DNA from: Conidiobolus incongruus B7586
Lineage: Eukaryota; Entomophthoromycota; Entomophthoromycetes; Entomophthorales; Conidiobolaceae
Reading direction: 5' to 3'
DNA: 23,856 nt
NCBI GenBank assembly: GCA_000697335.1
Contig: JNEM01010734.1
Location: 1-23,856 of the forward strand
Positions 11,400 through 22,228 of the stretch are shown here, piece after piece. The notes under the pieces were generated by a model. It made no database searches and was not told the DNA's origin. It was given only the letters and a program-made list of their open reading frames with translations. Position 1 is the stretch's first letter. Each line of letters opens with the position of its first letter. The position numbers and the translations under genes were made by a program.

Positions 11400-11947
11400 A
11401 CAAAGTAATATTTGCAAAATTTTGTCCAATTTTGATTTGGTTACAAAGCTATAATATGAAATAAACGAAATAAACGATAAAATTGTAATATATCAAATAA
11501 TAGTTTTATATCATTTTATTATACTATATTTAAATATATAAATTAATATCGAAAAATATGTATATCAATTTTAATGAGATATTTCAAAGGAATTATTTGA
11601 GTAATTAATACTTTAATTCTACAGAATGTTTCTAAATACTATTAAAATCTGAATATTTTTGGTACGTTCGAATGATTATTATAAATACTATAAATGATAT
11701 CAAAATATATTAATTGAGAATTGTATAAATGTTTCATATTATTATTTAATGAATTATTTTTAATGCTAAATATTCAAATCATATTATTTTATAAAGAAAA
11801 GATGATTTTCAAATTCATTGAAAAATATGAAATTCATTGGCTATATGTTTGACACAAATTTAAATTCATCAAATACACATCTTTTTTGAATAATCCAAAA
11901 GCTTAAGTTTTTTATATAATACAGTTTGAATTGAAAGTGTGATAACA
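11400..11947. other. A+T-rich spacer
   Basis: Nothing recognisable lies between the mariner right end and the LRR-type relic. A pair of partly matching segments (10282-10294 and 11435-11449) was considered as alternative mariner ends and rejected because it would fall inside the transposase start. Confidence 0.6.
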
Positions 11948-13500
11948 ATGTTAAATTTAGACAAATTCAAATTGAAACTATTTTACCTTTCTATTATTAA
12001 ATTCCATTTACAATTGTTTTTCAAAAGAATTTTTTCTCAAACCACAATTAATATTCTTTATGTGATGGATCTAGTTAATCACACCTATAATAAAAATACT
12101 AAAAACAATAACTACAACTATAATGAAGTCAATTTTCAGGATATTACAAGGAACCAATTCAATCCTCCGGCATTTGGAACTATTTTACTCGATTTCAATG
12201 TCTTGGCAGTTCATTTAGATTAGGAAGGTGTTAATGCTGTTCAAATCAGCAAGAAAGCTGGCTACCAGCTAACTTATTCTAAGCATAGATATTCGTTTAT
12301 ATTTATTGATAATTTGAATTATTTAATAAACATTGAAATGAGTTTGTATGTGTCAAATTCAAAAAATTGTGTTACCTGAATTTTTTAATATTTACAAAAT
12401 TTGTCTTTATGATTATCACGAAATCAACTACATGAGCGCATTTTATTACAATATATGCGTCAACTACCTTTCATTCACAAATTTGGGCAATTTGATTGCA
12501 GTATTATTTAAATTGACGAAGTCAGATAGAAATTACTAGATACTGAAAATCCTATCAGGTTAACCAATTTGAAATTAAACCAAGTACAATTGATGAACAA
12601 CTCCAGAATTAAGTTATTTATTCAAAGTCTTTAAAACGAAAAAAGTTTGGAGTATGGAACCACTCGTTTGAGAGGTTGCCTCAACATTGATTTCCACAAT
12701 TTTCCAGATTTGCGACGCTTTGTTTTGAACTTCGACCCTATTGAAGCCTGTGATAATATCTCAGCTGAGGTTATTGACAAAATTAAGCTAAAATATTGCA
12801 AATATACCTTTCATCCGCGAGTTCTGTCATAAACTAATTACCTCCAATAATACTCAATGTAATTCATCAACAGCCAAATGCCAGAATTGGAACAACTATC
12901 TGTGATATGCTCTATTTCAAGGCCTGATTCACCCATTTTATACAAAGATCGCCTGGTTTAAAATTTATCCTTTCAGGATCGAACGAACATTTCTAACTTG
13001 GATCTAAACATCAGAATGATCAATCACAATATTTTGGCTGGTTTTATTACGAAGATGCATCTATTTACATTAATTGGAATTAATGTTGGACATATTGACT
13101 TTGAATGTTTTGAAATGCTGGAACACACCTGCCCAAGTTTACTTGATCTTAGAGTTATTTGGACTGATCAACACCATTTTCGTGACCTTGACCAGTTATT
13201 CTTTGCTCGGCTTTTCCTCGATTATAATGGTCAACCTCGTCAATTTCAATTCAATGCTTCTCTTCGTAAATTAAGCTTCAAAAACATTTGTTATGTTCGA
13301 TTGGAGAATATACTTGACTGGCCTCAATAATTTGGAAAAAATCATTTTTAATAACTCAAACTTTCATGTAAATTTGGAGATTAAAGAATATGTCTCAAAT
13401 ATATTCAAATAGGATTACAAGATTCTCCTACGAGTTTATTCCCGTTGGCGGTTTAGAAAATGTAACACTTTACAGATTTCAACTGTTATCATTTCATAAT
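11948..13500 (+). pseudogene. Broken leucine-rich-repeat (RNI/F-box-like) gene
   Basis: Several open segments in related frames look like one decayed protein gene. The clearest is 12998-13330, with repeats of LRR character: MHLFTLIGINVGHIDF, CPSLLDLRVIW and SLRKLSFKNI. Further LRR-like pieces are LRRFVLNFD near 12708 and MPELEQLSVIC near 12879. After 13330 the sense sequence continues in another frame (LNNLEKIIFNNSNFHVNLEI). The N-terminal region (11948-12540) is not recognisable as an F-box. Stops and at least one frame change interrupt it in more places than short introns could explain. Proteins of this type form large families in some early-diverging fungi and often serve as ubiquitin-ligase adaptors, but no function can be assigned here. 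The limits are approximate. Two unrelated relics side by side remain possible. Confidence 0.5.
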
Positions 13501-13756
13501 ACCATTCTATTGCTACTTTATCATTTCATTTTATCTTATTGTTTGCATGTGTTATTGTTTGAATATATTATTTGACTCTATCATTAAATAATTATTTATT
13601 TAACTTTCAAAATTTTTAATTCAATTAACATAATATAATTAACATTAGATTGTATAATGACATATATATTAAGGAAATGTAATTTCTATGATAATTTAGA
13701 AAATGTGTGTTGATTATAATAAAATAGCTGAAGATTCAAATACCTAGCTGAAATTC

Positions 13757-14110
13757 AATGCATAAAAACCTATTTCTTTCTTAACTTCATTCAAATCGCA
13801 AGCTCCAATTAACAGAAGCTATAAGCAACCGCATACATATTGAGAGTCCATGTCTAAGTTAATGACATCAAGCTTGACAGTATCAATTAATGGATAGAAG
13901 TTCAGAAATATTCATCATTTAGACTTTTAAATAATTGAAATAAGAAATTGAACACAATAGCCAAATTTTAGAAGAATCACATCAGAAACAGTTAATGGTA
14001 TTCAAATTAATTATATTTTGGGATTTTTTCAACTTCCTAGTCCTCTTATTTCTGTTCTTTCGTTGAATTATTCTCCGACATCATCTTCCATTCATTTGAA
14101 TCCAAAAAAT
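13757..14110 (+). pseudogene. Decayed partial copy of COG3 exon 1
   Basis: A direct, degenerate duplicate of the start of the COG3 gene 1.2 kb downstream. The match is clear from 13803 (ctccaattaa, aligning with 15021) to 14103 (aligning with 15345). The segment 14061-14103 matches 15303-15345 at 38 of 43 positions. Other shared blocks are agtccatgtctaagtta / aatctatgtctcagtta and a serine/proline-coding stretch. The copy is about 25 bases shorter, one gap being 11 bases near 14034. It corresponds to COG3 residues about 15-123 and does not keep an open frame. Similarity fades upstream of about 13790 and downstream of about 14105, so it lacks the Sec34-homology part. Confidence 0.85.
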
Positions 14111-14155
14111 TATTGGCCCTCATATTTTATAGCTTATTATCCTTTTTAATTAATT

Positions 14156-14158
<3 letters not shown>

Positions 14159-14188
<30 letters not shown>
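14159..14188. repeat. (AT)15 microsatellite
   Basis: An uninterrupted AT run of about 30 bases, some 50 bases past the end of the COG3 fragment copy. Confidence 0.95.
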
Positions 14189-14191
<3 letters not shown>

Positions 14192-14977
14192 TAGTTAATA
14201 TAATTATTTATTATCAATTATATAAAAATATTATTTTTAATTGATTAAGCTATAATTCAAGAAAATAGTCGAATTTATATATCAATTTCTTATTAATGCA
14301 TTTAATAAATGAATATTTTAATTCTTCAAATTCCTAAAAGTATGTTAATATTAGTATTGGTAAAATATTATATAGCTATATAACTTAACTCGTTAAATCT
14401 TACTATTATTTTAACATCAAATGATAATTGATATTTTAAAACTTTAATTAATAGAATCTCAACTTCTAATTATAGTCATAAAATTCTTTTTATGAAAATT
14501 TTATATATTTTCAAATTATTATTATTATTAGTTGAATACTAAATATTTAAGTCACGATTTCATAGCAACTTACTAAATTATTATTAATTTTTTATTGGTT
14601 AATAAAAAATATACACTAATTTTTATTTTATATTTTTTATAATTAAATTTCAAATATTAATTATATATTATTATAACTCACATTTTTCAAATATACGGTA
14701 AATACAATTTCATTTTAAATGGATAAAGTCTAATTATAAATATTGAATGGAAATGAGTTTGAATTAATAAATCATCAATTGTATTATTTCATTATTTCAT
14801 AAAGTATTAGCTATTAAAATACACTCTAGCTTTTTATATATCTATATACATATTTTTTTAACAAGAATAAAATTAAGACTGTTAATTAGAACTTTTGTTC
14901 CCATAAAATTGCTATTAAATTCATGATTTAAAATAATAAACTGAGAATTTAAAAAAATATTATTATAAATATATCAA
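14189..14977. other. A+T-rich region upstream of COG3
   Basis: No gene-like frame or RNA gene seen. It separates the COG3 fragment copy from the intact COG3 start and presumably holds the COG3 promoter, though no defined element is visible. Confidence 0.6.
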
Positions 14978-16850
14978 ATGAAAAAAAATTCTGCTAAATT
15001 ATTATCACCTAAATCACCTACTTCAATTAAAAGAAGTGATAAAGAATTGCACACAGAATGGGAATCTATGTCTCAGTTAGATGATATAGAAACTGATAGT
15101 GTTAATTTATTAAAAGACAGATGTTCAGAAATACTCATCAACGAGACTATTTTGAATAATTGGAATAAAAAGCTGAATACTCATTCTCAGCCAAATTCTA
15201 GAGGAATTACACCTGAATCGGTTAACGGGATTAAAATTAACCATCTTTTGGGGATTTCTTCAACTTCTCTTCATTGTCCTAGTCCCCTTAATTCCGCCCT
15301 TTCATTGAATTATTCTCCAACACCATCTTCCATTCATTTAAATTCGTATAAAGATGTTGAAGTGTTTGATTCTATGGCCAAGTTTATGACGTGGTTTGGA
15401 CAACAGGAAGAAGATTTGACACAAGGTCAAGAATTACTACACAAGTAATGAGTATTCATTTATTGTAAAATAACAATTAACTTAAAATATTTTATAGAGA
15501 GTATATGACTCAATTATTAAATTATGAAACCGATTATGAAAATTTGCATCAATCTATTCAAAACAACCAAACTCAAATGAATTTGATTCAACAAGAGTAT
15601 AATCAATACAAGCAACTAACACAATCAATAACTAAATCATCCAAAGGGCTCTTAGAAGATCAAGTAAATTTCAATTATATACTTTTAATATTTTTGTAAT
15701 CTAACTTATATTTAATAGACCAAGTTAACTCAAAAGCAGCAGTTAATAGAACAAAAGTTGAAATTTTTCAACGAATTAAATTCGATTCAAAAATTCCTCA
15801 ACCAACCTGGTATTCACATTATTCATCGTCAAGAATTCATTTCGATATTGTCAAAATGCGATCACTGTATACAATATATGAAGAATTTTTACTTTTATTT
15901 GGATGCTCCTGTTTACTTGTCTAAATTTCATCAGTGTTTAGTTAAAGGCCTTAGCTTAATTCCATTAGGCTTAAATGAGATTTTAAAGAAAGTCACAGAT
16001 AACTGTTTATTAGAAAAGGTAATATAATATTTACTTATATCCATATCATATTTTAGTAATATTATTTATTTAGAATGAATTGAATGATCTGACACCTCCA
16101 CTAATTATTAAATTAGTTTACAATCCGTTTCATCCTGTTACTTTGCAATATAAACATCTCATAGAAGAAATTGAAAATAGAGCCACTAATGAATCAGAGT
16201 AATATTTTGAGCCTATTTTAATCTTTTATGACTAATTATCATATTTATTTTAGATATCAAACTATATTATCAGATTGTCAATTTAGTTTAATTCAATATA
16301 GAAAAAGAATTATTGATTTTATTTATTATAAATTTTTGAAAAAATATAACAATAATTTTAATGATGAAGAGTTAATTCATTGGGTAGAATTTTATAAATA
16401 ATTTCTTATCAAAACTATACTGATTAATATATTTTAGCTAAACGATTCAATAACTAAATTAGAATTTTTAATCGAGCATGAATTAGAATTATATTTCAAG
16501 TTTTTTATCAATGGTAGTAATAGTTTATCGTAAGTCTATTTTAATATTTTATTTTAACATCTCTAACCTTAATAATCTAGGGATCATTGCGATTCAATAT
16601 ATCGTCAATTTTTAACTTTATTACCTACTATATTAAAACCTATTCAATCTTCTTCAATTTTACAAATTATCCAAAATTCTATTCTGGATCCTTTATCTTT
16701 GAATATTAAAGGTAAATTAAAATTTTATTTTTAAATTTAGTATTTAATATTTACATTAATATTGCTTTAGACAAAAATTGGCCAAAATCTAATCAACTAT
16801 TAACCCAATTAAATAATTTATTAAATACTAAGTTAAATAATAATAACTAA
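14978..16850 (+). CDS. COG3: Conserved oligomeric Golgi complex subunit 3 (Sec34), short form
   Basis: A subunit of the COG tether on Golgi membranes, which captures vesicles in retrograde intra-Golgi traffic. Eight exons fit in frame: 14978-15444, 15498-15663, 15719-16018, 16074-16198, 16254-16383, 16438-16529, 16581-16711 and 16771-16850, giving 496 aa. The introns are 51 to 59 nt and six of seven begin GTAA. The Ser/Pro-rich N-terminus precedes the Sec34 homology region: a coiled coil from about residue 157, LLEDQTKLTQKQQLIEQKLKFF split over the exon 2/3 junction near 207, then DHCIQYMKNF and LSKFHQCLVKGLSL. Later exons match the family weakly (SLIQYRKRI, LELYFKFF). Animal and yeast COG3 are about 800 aa, so the C-terminal 300 or more residues are missing, and the sequence to 17234 shows no further exons. 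An AATAAA lies at 16863. The identity is good; the exact exons 5 to 8 are less certain. Confidence 0.83.
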
Positions 16851-17234
16851 GTTCATAATTCCAATAAAATATATTATTGCTTATTATTTGGTTTCAATTT
16901 TATATATTGTTTTTTGTCATATTTTGCCGAAATTTGAATCAATACCATGCTTGACTTAATCTTGATATATATATTTTTTTATTCAAATGGAAAAATTAGA
17001 TTGAATTTAAAAAAATTAATTGTCCCATAAATAGAAAATTCAGATTAAAGGATTTATAATGATTTATCAGACACCTAAAATATAAATTATTGATAACCAA
17101 TTTAATAGCATTTAAACATTTATTTTGATTATTAATTAATTTATCAAATTTTTTAAATTTAAATATTTAAATTTTTTACATATTATAGAAGAAAATCATA
17201 GATAAATTATTTTTATTATTAAAATTTATATAAA
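16851..17234. other. COG3-MTR4 intergenic spacer
   Basis: A 384-base A+T-rich spacer holding the COG3 3' end (AATAAA at 16863-16868) and the MTR4 promoter region. I looked here for missing COG3 C-terminal exons and found no coding-like segment. Confidence 0.7.
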
Positions 17235-20200
17235 ATGTTTAGTCAAACTTCCGACAAGCTTATTAAAGCTTTTAAGCCTGGAAGCAATGAATTAACTCCG
17301 TTACCCGAATTACCTGCCTATTTGGCAAATCCATTTTCTGGTAATGAAAATATTCGTACAGAGTCTGCTAAGCGCAAGGAACAAAGCCCTTCTGAAGATT
17401 TAAACGATGCTGTCGATAAACAATTAAAATTATCCAACGATGCTACCGATCTCATTACAACTGATTCTGTTTCAGAAGACGTTCAACACTCTTACAAAGA
17501 TACTTCCGGTTCCGAAGTTATTAATACTCGTTCAGAGGTATTATTGAAATTTTTATTATTTTTTTTTGATTTAATATTCAATTGGTTTTAGGTACGTCAT
17601 ACAGCTGTTATTCCACCTGGTTACCCCTATGTTCCAATTGAAAATCATGTTCCTCCTGCTGACCCTGCACGTACGTATCCTTTCGAATTGGATCCTTTCC
17701 AGAAAAAAGCTATTGCAAGTATACAGAGAGGGGAATCTGTATTAGTTAGTGCCCACACTTCAGCTGGTAAAACTGTTGTTGCCGAATACGCTATCGCTCA
17801 ATGTTTGAAAAATAAGCAAAGAGTTATTTACACTAGTCCTATTAAGGTGAATTAGTTACCATTAAATTTCAAATATATTTCACTTTGATTGCTAATCAAA
17901 TTTCTGAATTATAGGCTCTAAGTAATCAAAAATATCGTGAGTTTTTAGAAGAATTTGGCGACGTTGGTTTAATGACTGGTGATGTGACTTTATCTCCAAA
18001 CGCTAGTTGTTTGGTTATGACTACCGAAGTAATTCATGAATAGTTTTCTATATTGAATATTTACTAATTATATATTTTAGATTTTGAGATCTATGCTCTA
18101 TTTAGGCTCTGAAGTCATGCGTGAAGTTGCTTGGGTTGTATTTGATGAAGTACATTATATGAGAGATAAATGTAAGCTTAATTTCTGTATGACTTTTTAT
18201 TTTAGTAATTAATCATATTTCTTTAGCTCGTGGTGTCGTTTGGGAAGAAACATTGATTTTATTACCTCATACTGTCAAGCATGTATTCTTGTCTGCAACC
18301 ATTCCAAATGCCTTACAATTTGCCCAATGGGTTTGCAAAGTTCATCACCAACCTTGTCACGTAGTATATACCACTTATCGTCCTACTCCTCTTCAACATT
18401 ATCTCTCACCCAGCAAAGCTGATGGTATTTTCTTGGTTGTTGACGAGAAGGGTACATTCCGTGAAAACAACTTCCAAAAGGCCCTTTCATACGTCCAAGG
18501 TGGCGATTCATTTACTGACGACCCCAAATCAAGCGATAAAAAGGGAAAGAAGAGCACATCCAAGAGAGCAACTGAACAGAATAACATCTCTAAAATTATC
18601 AAGATGATTTTGGAAAAGAACTTCCAACCAGTGATTGTTTTCTCATTCAATCGTCAAGGATGTGAAGCTTTAGCTAAGGGAATGGCCAAGTTGGCATTAA
18701 ACACAGATATCGAACAAAAAAATGTGATGACAATTTTCAATAATGCTATTGGTTCATTATCAGAAGAGGATCGAAATCTTGATCAAATCCAAACCATTTT
18801 ACCTTTCTTGAAAAATGGCATTGGTATCCATCACTCAGGTTTGCTTCCCATTTTAAAAGAAACAATTGAATTATTATTCCAAGAAGGTCTTGTCAAAGTT
18901 CTTTTTGCTACCGAAACTTTCTCTATCGGTTTAAATATGCCTGCAAAAACTGTTGTCTTCACAGGGTTACAAAAATTCGATGGTGAAGGTTTCCGTCTTA
19001 TTTCTTCTGGTGAATATATTCAAATGTCAGGTCGTGCCGGTCGTCGTGGTTTAGATGATCGTGGTATTGTTATTGCCATGATTGACTCTTCAGATTCTCT
19101 CGACCCTGCAAAATGTAAAGAAATGATCAAAGGTGAAGCTGACCCCTTGAATTCTGCCTTCGTCTTAAAATACAATATGATTCTAAATTTAACTCGTGTC
19201 GATGGTTTCAGTCCAGAATATATGCTTCAGCACTCATTCCTTCAGTTCCAAAATACAACAGCTTTGCCTAAACTACTTGAGCAGCTCAGCGACCTTGAAT
19301 CCCAAAGCGCTAGCTTAGTTATCGAAAATGAAAAGGAAGTTGAGAGATATTACAAATTAAAGACTGAACTCACAGCCGCCAACGAACAGTATCGTTCTAT
19401 TGTTCACCATCCTTCTAATGCTTTATCATTCTTAAATGAAGGAAGGCTTGCTCGAGTCAAATGTCAAGATCGTGACTATGGTTGGGGTATTATTGTAGCT
19501 TACAAGGAACTTAAAATCAACGAGCCCAAACCTCGTGCCAAGGTTACTGCTGAAGATACTGAAAAGAAAAACTACGTTGTAGATATTCTTTTATATTGTG
19601 AACCTAATAAGAACCGCGGCAAATCTCCCCTTAAGCCTGATACCTTATCACATGACTTTATTCCCGCCGATATTAATAGTAAAGATGGTGAATTTATTGT
19701 TGTGCCTGTTATGTTACAGGCACTTGATGGACTCAGTAAGATTCGTTCTAAAATGCCCTCGAATTTGGATGCCGAATCTAGGAAAGATACTTTCAGAACA
19801 TTAAAGGTAAATACAATTATTTTACACTCTCTTATCTCATTATTAATTTGATTTAATTTATAGAAAGTATTTTCTAAATTCCCTAATGGTGTACCGTTAT
19901 TGGATCCCGTAGAATCTCAAAAAATTAATGACCAAGAATTCCTAAAATTAATTGACGTAATTAATTTATTATTATATGATGTTGAATACTATTAACCCTT
20001 GTTTTTATATTAGAAAATTCAAAAATTGGAACAATTAATCAAAGAGCATCCTCTTCACGATACTCCCAAATTAGCCGAATTATATCCTTTATACTTACAA
20101 AAGGTTCAACTCAATCAAAAGGCCAAATTAATTAAAAAGGATATTTATAATGCCAAATCTGTGATTAAAATGGATGAATTGAAGGCTAGAAAGAGAATTT

Positions 20201-20982
20201 TGAGAAGGTAATTAAATTATTCTGTATTGATTTATAATACTAACCATTTTGGCTTGTGATAGATTGGATATGATTGACGATCGTGATGTAATCACTCTCA
20301 AAGGAAGAGTTGCATGTGAAATTTCCAGTGGTGACGAATTAATGCTCACTGAAATGTTATTCCAAGGTCTCTTTAATGATCTTGATGTACCTCAAATTGT
20401 TGCAATCTTGAGTTGTTTCGTTTTTGATGAAAAGGTAACATATTTTTATCCATTATTAATCATATATACTCATAGTTTATTCTCTTAGACTGAAGAAGAA
20501 TCACTCGTCAAAGCTGAAATGGAAAAAACTTTAGAAGCTATGAAGGTAAACTCAATTTAATTCATTTCCATTACCAATCAAATTAATTCATTATATAGGA
20601 TATGGCAAGAAAAATCCGTGACATTTCTGTCCAATCCAAATTAGAAACCCAATCCTCTAACAATCCTAATGAAGATGAAGATCTTATTAAGACTGACTTC
20701 ATGGACATTGCTTACATGTGGGCCAAAGGTGTGAAATTCCATGAACTCTGCAAAAAGACGAAGATTTTCGAAGGAGCTATCATTCGTTGCTTCCGACGAC
20801 TTGAAGAATTGCTCAGGTCCATGGGATCCGCTTCCAAAGTCATTGGTAACACCGAATTAGAAATGAAGTTTGCTGAAGGTAAATACATTTCACAAGAATT
20901 GTATTATCACATATTAACATATATGATAGGAATCAAATTGATCAAGAGAGATATTGTGTTTGCCGCTAGTTTATACCTTTAG
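17235..20982 (+). CDS. MTR4: ATP-dependent RNA helicase MTR4 (Ski2-like, exosome cofactor)
   Basis: A DExH 3'-5' RNA helicase that, in TRAMP-type complexes and with Rrp6, feeds 5.8S rRNA precursors and aberrant RNAs to the nuclear exosome. Eleven exons: 17235-17537, 17592-17846, 17915-18028, 18081-18171, 18227-19806, 19864-19956, 20014-20207, 20263-20434, 20489-20545, 20599-20878 and 20930-20982. They give 1063 aa, the family's usual length (yeast 1073). Visible in order are Walker [10 protein letters not shown] (residues 154-162), DEVH (246-249), SAT (277-279), the [10 protein letters not shown] motif VI (520-529), an arch/KOW region from about 657 (NEGRLARVK), a Lys-rich helical hairpin, and the DSHCT C-terminus ending [12 protein letters not shown]. 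All catalytic motifs are intact. Introns are 51 to 68 nt, eight of ten starting GTAA, and intron 7 carries a TACTAAC branch site. The N-terminal 100 residues are low-complexity and not conserved. Confidence 0.96.
20879..20929 (+). other. Last MTR4 intron, 51 nt, in phase and without stops
   Basis: Splicing from GT at 20879 to AG at 20929 joins ...FAEG to [16 protein letters not shown], which matches the conserved MTR4 C-terminus. Left unspliced, the 51 nt read straight through and add 17 residues (starting KYISQELYY) with no frame change. The intron call rests on the match to the family. Confidence 0.85.
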
Positions 20983-22228
20983 TTGAAAATCAATTAAATT
21001 TTCTCCTGTACAAATACTTTTTGACTAAATTGTATGAATATTATAAAATCGATTAGATATTCATTACTATAAAATTATATTATAACATCTATTGAATAAA
21101 TATTTAGACTGATTTAATATTTAAATTCATTATATTATATCATTATTATTATATCCTAATCATTAAAAACATTTGCTAAGTATTAATAATAATAAAAGTA
21201 TCACAAGATAACTATCGCATTGAATCCAGTTTATAAAATTAATCTAAAATAAACAAAATTAACTGAATAATATGAATGTCTCATCTATATATTAAGTTTT
21301 GTGTTAAATGTATAAATAAATTTAAACTATTAAAAATTAATCATTCATTGAATGAAATTATAAGCATCAATTTATAAAATATATTTTTTAAAATGATAGA
21401 AAAACTTTTTTCATTTAATTCATTCTGTTTTTGTGCATATATAAACTTTTAATCAGTGATTTTACAATCACAACTATTTTTTCTTATATTAAAAAGTTGG
21501 ATTAATTTCAAAATATTTTTCAAAAAAATTTCCTTGTTAATTTTAACGATTAATATTTATATTCATAAATTAATAATTGTGAAAAAAAAACTATTTAAAT
21601 ATAATTTAATAATCATTTTAATGATATAATTTATATTTTATTTTTCATTTAGAATTTAATAAATTAAAAAAATTTACAAAAATATCATTTTTATTATTAT
21701 AGTCTCAATATTTAAAAGAAATTTTTATATATTAAATGTTTGAATTCAGATTGACTGAAAATTGTTAATATATTGAAATATATAGTTGAGTAAATTTAAT
21801 ATTTGATAAAATGTAAACATGAGTGATACTAAATAAGGTTTTAAAATTTCTAAACAAATTTTCGAATTCGATTTAATAAATTATATTAAAATTGAGATTA
21901 AGAAAATAAATTAGTTCATTCATCAAGAATATATATTTTATATTAAAATAAATATTATAATTATAGATTTTAATATTAAAATTTATATAATTGTATATAA
22001 TATACAAACTAAAAAAATCAAAAAATCAAAACTATATGATAATTTGGTTTGATTCACAAGCAGGTTATACCTTTCTTAGGATCACTTATACTTTTATATT
22101 GAAATTTGATTATGAAAAGAAATATTATTTAATCTATTGATAAATATACAGTGATTGATGTAAAAAATCGCTATACCTAAATTTATATATATTTATATAT
22201 TTATTTTTATATATAATATTCTAAATAT
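20983..22228. other. Convergent intergenic region
   Basis: A+T-rich sequence between the 3' ends of MTR4 (plus) and the 145-aa gene (minus), so it should hold both terminator/polyadenylation regions. No clear signal, open frame or RNA gene is seen. A slightly G+C-richer patch near 22055-22090 shows nothing recognisable. Confidence 0.6.

Noticed and set aside
10282-11449. Segments 10282-10294 and 11435-11449 (sharing aaccaaat in inverted form) as the mariner ends
   Set aside because: The left one overlaps the in-frame ATG at 10280, leaving no 5' region, and the match is short. The pair at 10100/11399 fits the usual mariner layout better.
14159-14188. AT run as a CRISPR-like or centromeric repeat
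   Set aside because: A simple dinucleotide microsatellite with no spacer structure.
18240-18650. Alternative-frame open stretches on both strands in MTR4
   Set aside because: They overlap the conserved helicase exon and have no family signal of their own.
6842-20982. Functional cluster of nucleolar genes (RRP1 and MTR4 close together)
   Set aside because: They are separated by COG3 and about 8 kb of relic-filled DNA; two related functions within 14 kb are expected by chance.
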